IMG/VR virus record: IMGVR_UViG_3300048930_001405
Span: 1-42,503 of that record
Reading direction: 5' to 3' (one strand)
Length of the DNA stretch: 42,503 nt
Origin: a virus
The notes below the pieces were generated by a model that saw only the letters and a program-made list of their open reading frames with translations, made no database searches and was not told the origin of the DNA. Both the position numbers and the translations under genes were made by a program. Each line of letters begins with the position of its first letter. Within the stretch, counting starts at the first letter, position 1. Positions 38,786 through 42,503 of the stretch are shown here, in pieces.

Positions 38786-38985
38786 CGCTCTGGCTCGATC
38801 TTCTCGAGGAAGTGTTCATGGAGGATAGAGACGCCATAGGTACCAACATTGAGCTCAGGCGTGTCCATCGCCACCAGGTAGACGCCGGGCGGATAAGCCG
38901 CTTCTTGGATGGTTCCTATCTGTCCAATCCATTTCGGCACAGGCATCGTGCAGCGCACGCGATCGCCGCGGGTGAATGTGGTCAT
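38782..38985 (-). CDS. Small beta-barrel-like protein
   Basis: A 67-residue protein. FTRGDRVRCTMPVPKWIGQI and the following GVYLVAMDTPELN resemble a KOW/SH3-like small barrel common in phage genomes. It overlaps both neighbours by ATGA. Unknown role. Confidence 0.68.
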   Translation of the reverse strand: MTTFTRGDRVRCTMPVPKWIGQIGTIQEAAYPPGVYLVAMDTPELNVGTYGVSILHEHFLEKIEPER

Positions 38986-39266
38986 GGCGCAGCCTCGCTT
39001 TCGGCGAGCGAGTCAATGTGTTCGATGATCTGGATCGCTACCGCCGCGACTTGAACAAGCTCAGTCCTTAGGTCTTGAAGCGGGTCGGCCGACGTCCCAT
39101 CGCGCGGATCGTTGAACGTTGCGCGGAGTGCTTGTTGGCACGCCTCTCCGAATTCCTCGCCCAGGATGGCGATCCATATCCCGAGCGGGTGATTCTGAAC
39201 GCCCCACTTCTCATGCTGACGTACGCGTTCCATGTGAACGTCTGCCATTGGCTTGATAGGTCTCAT
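38982..39266 (-). CDS. MazG-like nucleotide pyrophosphohydrolase
   Basis: A 94-residue protein. HEKWGVQNHP (18-27), then AILGEEFGEA (33-42) and LRTELVQVAAVAI (66-78), give the E-x-x-E helices that bind metal in the all-alpha MazG-like NTP pyrophosphatases. These phage enzymes hydrolyse nucleotides or alarmones; the substrate here is not known. Coupled by ATGA overlaps to both neighbours. Short compared with full MazG, as usual for phage versions. Confidence 0.82.
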   Translation of the reverse strand: MRPIKPMADVHMERVRQHEKWGVQNHPLGIWIAILGEEFGEACQQALRATFNDPRDGTSADPLQDLRTELVQVAAVAIQIIEHIDSLAESEAAP

Positions 39267-39634
39267 GGCGTCGCCTCTACCGGATACCCGGCCGCACGGG
39301 CGAACAGGGCGCGGAGGGCTTGTTCGGCATCATCCAACCGATCGCTCCACCGTTCTTCGAGAACGTAATTCCCGCAGGAAATCGCCTTTCGAAGTTCGGA
39401 TGCACACTCACGATACCGTTCAATCGCCGCATCAAGCTCCGCCATCGTGGGCGGCGGATCGGCTGCACGGGCTGCGATGAGAATTTCGACCACGTCGTCT
39501 TTGAACTCAACCCACTGTTGCGTCCCGTCCTCAGCGATGAGCACAATATCGGCGGCGTCATCAATCCAGGATATGTTGCAGAGCTTCCGCGCCCCCGCCT
39601 CAATAGAAGCGGGTGATGGTTGGTAGCCCATCAC
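39263..39634 (-). CDS. Hypothetical early protein with coiled-coil
   Basis: A 123-residue protein. A short beta region (ADIVLIAEDGTQQWVEFKDD) and then a long helix (MAELDAAIERYRECASELRK) are visible. Start is GTG 39634 or ATG 39631, overlapping the exonuclease stop. Unknown role. Confidence 0.66.
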   Translation of the reverse strand: MMGYQPSPASIEAGARKLCNISWIDDAADIVLIAEDGTQQWVEFKDDVVEILIAARAADPPPTMAELDAAIERYRECASELRKAISCGNYVLEERWSDRLDDAEQALRALFARAAGYPVEATP

Positions 39635-40731
39635 TTCGCGCCCTTCTTCGTCGTGATCACCAGACGCTCGTCGGTCACCATCTCAACGCCAGGCACCTTG
39701 ATGCCGCGGCGTTTGATCGCATCGCCGAGCGACTTCTTGTCGATCGTCTCGGTCAGGAAGAAGCGACCAGTTGCGTCCGACTTCGCCCACTCGATCAGCT
39801 GATCGCCGTCGTTCACGGCCATGCGGCTGATCAGATCGATCCGGGCGACGAGGTTGGTGGTGGTGCTTTCGGCGCTGGTGCAGCCATCGGCGATGAGGAG
39901 GGACTCGATATCGCTACGAAGACGCTTAATCTGGAACTCGGCGTCTTCCTGCCTCTCAAGCTCAATTGCAAGAAGCGCGAAGTTCTCTTCGAGCGTGAGG
40001 GTGTTGTCGGTGGTGTTGTCCCAACCCTGCGCTTCAATCTCAGCAAGCGTCTCAACCGGAACCATCAGTTCAGATTCGTCCCAGTTCGAGATGAACGGCT
40101 TCGTGACCGGGGACTCCGCCGGCGGCAGCTGCACAAACGTGCCGGCATCAATCGGACCGCCCTCGAGCGCCATCGCGTGCACCATCAGGCGCGTCGTCTC
40201 GGCGTCGGCACGTGCCCGGTGGCCACCAGGCGCAATGCCGAAGTGCGCCGCCGCCGCGTCGAGCTTGTGCCATTTGGGCTTGCCCCAATCGTTCATGGTG
40301 CCGTCGTAGTCGGAGTAGGCGAGCATGGCGCACATCCAGTTCGCCGGGATCTGAAAGAAGCGAGCCTCCTTCTGGTGCTCCTGGATGATCGGCTCGTCGT
40401 ACCCGCAGTTGTAGATGACCACCGTTCGATCACTGAGGAGATCTACAACCTTGTCTGCGATGTCCACCCACGTCGGCGCATCGGCGACTATCTCGTCGGT
40501 GATGCCGTGAATAGCGGCTGCCTCAGTCGGGATCGGTCTGCCCGGATTGACGAGCGATTCGAAGAGGACCGTGCCAGTCTGATCGATGATGGCGATATCG
40601 CAGATCCGGTCGAACCGCGACTTGCCAGTGGTTTCCGTATCGAGATAGACAGCATTCGGATCGGACACGACATCTCGCGCCCAGGTGATCGCGCTAGGTC
40701 GGGTCATCGGTGCCTGTTTCTCCACGTTCAT
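39631..40731 (-). CDS. DEDDh 3'-5' exonuclease (DnaQ-like)
   Basis: A 366-residue protein. The DEDDh set is visible: D31 and E33 in YLDTETTG, D112 in YNCGYDEPII, H171 and D176 in HRARADAETT, with the IHGIT motif between. Residues 1-190 are therefore an intact DnaQ-type exonuclease. The C-terminal 175 residues are a separate helical part (about 240-300, FALLAIELERQEDAEFQIKR) and a short alpha/beta end resembling phage DNA-binding modules. It may edit or trim DNA in phage recombination or replication. Ribosome binding site GGGAG is close to ATG 40731. Confidence 0.88.
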   Translation of the reverse strand: MNVEKQAPMTRPSAITWARDVVSDPNAVYLDTETTGKSRFDRICDIAIIDQTGTVLFESLVNPGRPIPTEAAAIHGITDEIVADAPTWVDIADKVVDLLSDRTVVIYNCGYDEPIIQEHQKEARFFQIPANWMCAMLAYSDYDGTMNDWGKPKWHKLDAAAAHFGIAPGGHRARADAETTRLMVHAMALEGGPIDAGTFVQLPPAESPVTKPFISNWDESELMVPVETLAEIEAQGWDNTTDNTLTLEENFALLAIELERQEDAEFQIKRLRSDIESLLIADGCTSAESTTTNLVARIDLISRMAVNDGDQLIEWAKSDATGRFFLTETIDKKSLGDAIKRRGIKVPGVEMVTDERLVITTKKGAK

Positions 40732-40751
40732 ACTCCCTTCAAACGTTGCGG

Positions 40752-41030
40752 TTACGGGATGAATTCCGGTTTGTGTTCGACCAGCCAGGCGGCTGAGTCG
40801 CGGACCATATCAATCAATTGATCGATGTTTTCGGGTCCGAGCTCGAGTGCCTCGATGCGGAGGTGTTGTTGGTGGGAGCGCGCCTGAATCGATATTGACC
40901 CGGGTTCATCTGCGCGCACGATCTCGCGGTAGTGGCCGGTATGCGGCCGGCCGACCCACGAATAGGTGAACGTGCTTTCGAAGACGAGGACGCCTGGGAT
41001 CGTCGGGTGGGGCACTCCCTTATTACTCAT
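40752..41030 (-). CDS. Hypothetical early protein
   Basis: A 92-residue protein with a beta-rich first half (GVLVFESTFTYSWVGRPHTG) and a helical second half (ENIDQLIDMVRDSAAWLVEH). ATG 41030 overlaps the previous stop (ATGA); longer in-frame starts would lie inside the upstream gene. Unknown role. Confidence 0.68.
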   Translation of the reverse strand: MSNKGVPHPTIPGVLVFESTFTYSWVGRPHTGHYREIVRADEPGSISIQARSHQQHLRIEALELGPENIDQLIDMVRDSAAWLVEHKPEFIP

Positions 41031-41539
41031 TGGCCATGCTCCGATCTCGCCTCGAGCGCGATCCACTGCCAGTAGCGATCCGTGATCTGGGCGGGGTCGT
41101 ACAGGTGGAAGTGGGCGGGGTTCGCGAGGAAGCGTCGCAATTGCCGTGGGGTGATGGCCGTGACATAGCCGGCGTGACCTGCAGCGCGTTGCCTTCGGCT
41201 CCTGATGATCCCCTTTCGGATCCACCGCGCGACGGTTTCCTGAGCGCGACCGAGGATGCGCGCGACCTGTCGGCCGGTCATGACCTGGCGCTGCTCTCGG
41301 CGATTGGCGAGGTTGAAGCCCGCAATCATGTCGTCAATGACCGTAAGGCCTACGCCAAAGCGAATAGCGAGCTCGTTGCGGGTGAGCCCGGCTTCCCACG
41401 ATTCGATGAAGTGGAACCGCGCCGGGATTGGCCAGATGTGGAAGAGCGGTTGCCCGTCACATCGGATGCGAGCGGGCACCGGGAACCGATAGGTGTTGGG
41501 ATGAACCTTGATCGGGAAGGTCAGCTGAGGGGTCATCAC
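41027..41539 (-). CDS. Helix-turn-helix DNA-binding protein
   Basis: A 170-residue protein with two HTH-like regions: NELAIRFGVGLTVIDDMIAG (about 55-75) and TGRQVARILGRAQETVARWI (about 87-107), the latter followed by a basic wing. The C-terminus is Trp/Tyr rich. It is probably a regulator or DNA-binding early protein. Start GTG 41539 (or the next ATG) overlaps the previous stop. Confidence 0.7.
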   Translation of the reverse strand: MMTPQLTFPIKVHPNTYRFPVPARIRCDGQPLFHIWPIPARFHFIESWEAGLTRNELAIRFGVGLTVIDDMIAGFNLANRREQRQVMTGRQVARILGRAQETVARWIRKGIIRSRRQRAAGHAGYVTAITPRQLRRFLANPAHFHLYDPAQITDRYWQWIALEARSEHGQ

Positions 41540-41769
41540 AGGGCTACCGTTGTCGAGGTGGTTCGCAGTGGCCGCTCAAGCGCCCGGGCGAGGCGAGGGT
41601 GCGCCGGTGCCAGGCGAAGCGCACACGCGTAGCAAATGGCCTCCTCCTCGCTCCCGAACGGAAGCGATGGCGCGTAGACCTTGCAGGCGATGCAATAGCC
41701 GTCTTCGCCGCCGCCTGGTGCGCAGCGGCTAAGGGCTTCCTCGTAGGTGATCAAAGAGAGGAGGTTCAC
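41536..41769 (-). CDS. Small zinc-ribbon protein
   Basis: A 77-residue protein with CIAC (about 26-29) and CYAC (about 46-49), a zinc ribbon, and a Leu/Arg-rich helical tail. Overlaps both neighbours by four bases. Unknown role. Confidence 0.68.
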   Translation of the reverse strand: MNLLSLITYEEALSRCAPGGGEDGYCIACKVYAPSLPFGSEEEAICYACALRLAPAHPRLARALERPLRTTSTTVAL

Positions 41770-42503
41770 GAAGCACCCCCTTCCACCTTCGTGTAGAGCT
41801 TCCAGATCCCGTGCTTCGCGGTGAACGCAGCGATATCGAGCTCGTTGACCCGTCGATCGATGAAGTCCAGGACAGCATTGGTCTCGGAGAGGAAGCCCTG
41901 CTTGTGCAGCCCACGCACGATACGAACGATCGATGCCTTGAACGACGCCGCATCGAACCCAGGCATCTCGCCGCGTTCGATCTTGGCGATCGTGACGAGG
42001 TCCCGTTCGATTGCAGTGGTCAACCGTTTGACGATCGCGGCGGCTTTCTGCTCGGGCGTTTGCAGATCGCTGAGCCGTTGGCGGATGCGATTCTGGCCAC
42101 GTTTCGCGAACGCCTTGAGATCCTCTTCGCGCTTCGCTTCCACGGCGAGCGCCTTCTGATTGCGCTTCGTCGGGAAGTTGGCGCCACCGGTGATAAACGA
42201 GGAAGCGGTGCGAGATCGAGCGCTCAGGACATCGTTGAGGCGGGTGAGGTAGCCGGTTGCGTAATCACTCACCGCCCGATGCAACTCCTCGAGTTGAGTG
42301 GCTGATTCGGCGTACGTCAGCGCAGTCACGGTAACGGCGAGGATGTGAGCGTGAAAGCCATCTCGCTCCCAGCGAGCCCGCTCTTCTGGCGTGTGACTCA
42401 GGTGGGAGTAGGTCCGCAGGGCGAGTTCGTCATTGAAGGGAGGGATGCTGGCGAGGATCTCGGCGGTGATCGCCTCGGCAGTTGGGGAGGTGGTAATGGT
42501 CAT
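41766..42503 (-). CDS. Hypothetical early protein at the right edge
   Basis: A 245-residue, mostly helical protein. ITGGANFPTKRNQKAL (about 104-119) resembles a conserved motif seen in several large phage proteins of unknown role. The rest is long amphipathic helices (QKAAAIVKRLTTAIERDLV). The ATG falls on the last three bases, so the true start and its promoter may lie outside the window. It is the first seen gene of the leftward operon. Confidence 0.68.
   Translation of the reverse strand: MTITTSPTAEAITAEILASIPPFNDELALRTYSHLSHTPEERARWERDGFHAHILAVTVTALTYAESATQLEELHRAVSDYATGYLTRLNDVLSARSRTASSFITGGANFPTKRNQKALAVEAKREEDLKAFAKRGQNRIRQRLSDLQTPEQKAAAIVKRLTTAIERDLVTIAKIERGEMPGFDAASFKASIVRIVRGLHKQGFLSETNAVLDFIDRRVNELDIAAFTAKHGIWKLYTKVEGGAS

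Noticed and set aside
39613-40821. A 402-codon rightward open frame opposite the exonuclease
   Set aside because: The leftward frame contains the full DEDDh motif set and fits the operon; the rightward one is a shadow.

Overview
The window is best read as an almost complete temperate tailed phage (siphovirus architecture) of about 42.5 kb, probably an integrated prophage. A tyrosine integrase ends exactly at the left edge, and a leftward early operon runs in from the right edge. GTG starts are frequent and ribosome binding sites are of the strong AGGAGG type. An inverted repeat of the Gram-positive LexA class (GAAC-N4-GTTC) lies next to the integrase. Together with the moderately high GC content these suggest a high-GC monoderm-like host (actinobacterial or Chloroflexota-like). 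The host cannot be named from the sequence. No attachment site, tRNA, rRNA, CRISPR array or insertion sequence was seen.

Layout, left to right. (1) 1-3965, lysogeny and accessory block: leftward integrase, a rightward zinc-finger protein behind a LexA-like box, then leftward genes for a DUF6941-like protein, an XRE regulator, a secreted tandem FxLYD-like protein and a second XRE regulator. (2) 4017-12152, rightward early operon: a ribbon-helix-helix protein, an excisionase-like HTH protein, small proteins, a RecT-like annealing protein, a phage metallopeptidase, a replication protein whose gene carries an iteron-like candidate origin, a DnaC-like helicase loader, a DUF4326 protein, a VRR-NUC nuclease, zinc-ribbon proteins and an HD-domain (SpoT-like) hydrolase. 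(3) 12172-34001, rightward late operon: small and large terminase, portal, a MuF-like protein with a long C-terminal toxin-like extension, scaffold, HK97-type capsid, head decoration and connectors, major tail protein, tail-assembly chaperones joined by a -1 frameshift at CCCAAAA, tape measure, distal tail and baseplate proteins, membrane proteins, a two-domain endolysin and holin candidates. A strong terminator at 34040-34086 ends it. (4) 34145-36955, accessory and immunity block: a secreted protein, a 50-residue conserved small protein, an XRE regulator with an ImmA/IrrE-type metalloprotease and a clear promoter/operator, and a small rightward gene. (5) 37078-42503, leftward early operon of stop/start-overlapping genes, including a MazG-like pyrophosphohydrolase and a DEDDh exonuclease.

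The most unusual feature is a family of compound palindromes built on TGTCCGGGACA / TGTCCCGGACA, present at about ten places. The copies sit almost always at gene ends or starts and are often translated in frame as short tails or heads of phage proteins. Other points worth attention are the MuF-toxin fusion followed by a small candidate immunity gene, the 11-bp-spaced iteron array inside the replication gene, and the two separate repressor cassettes at opposite ends of the late operon.
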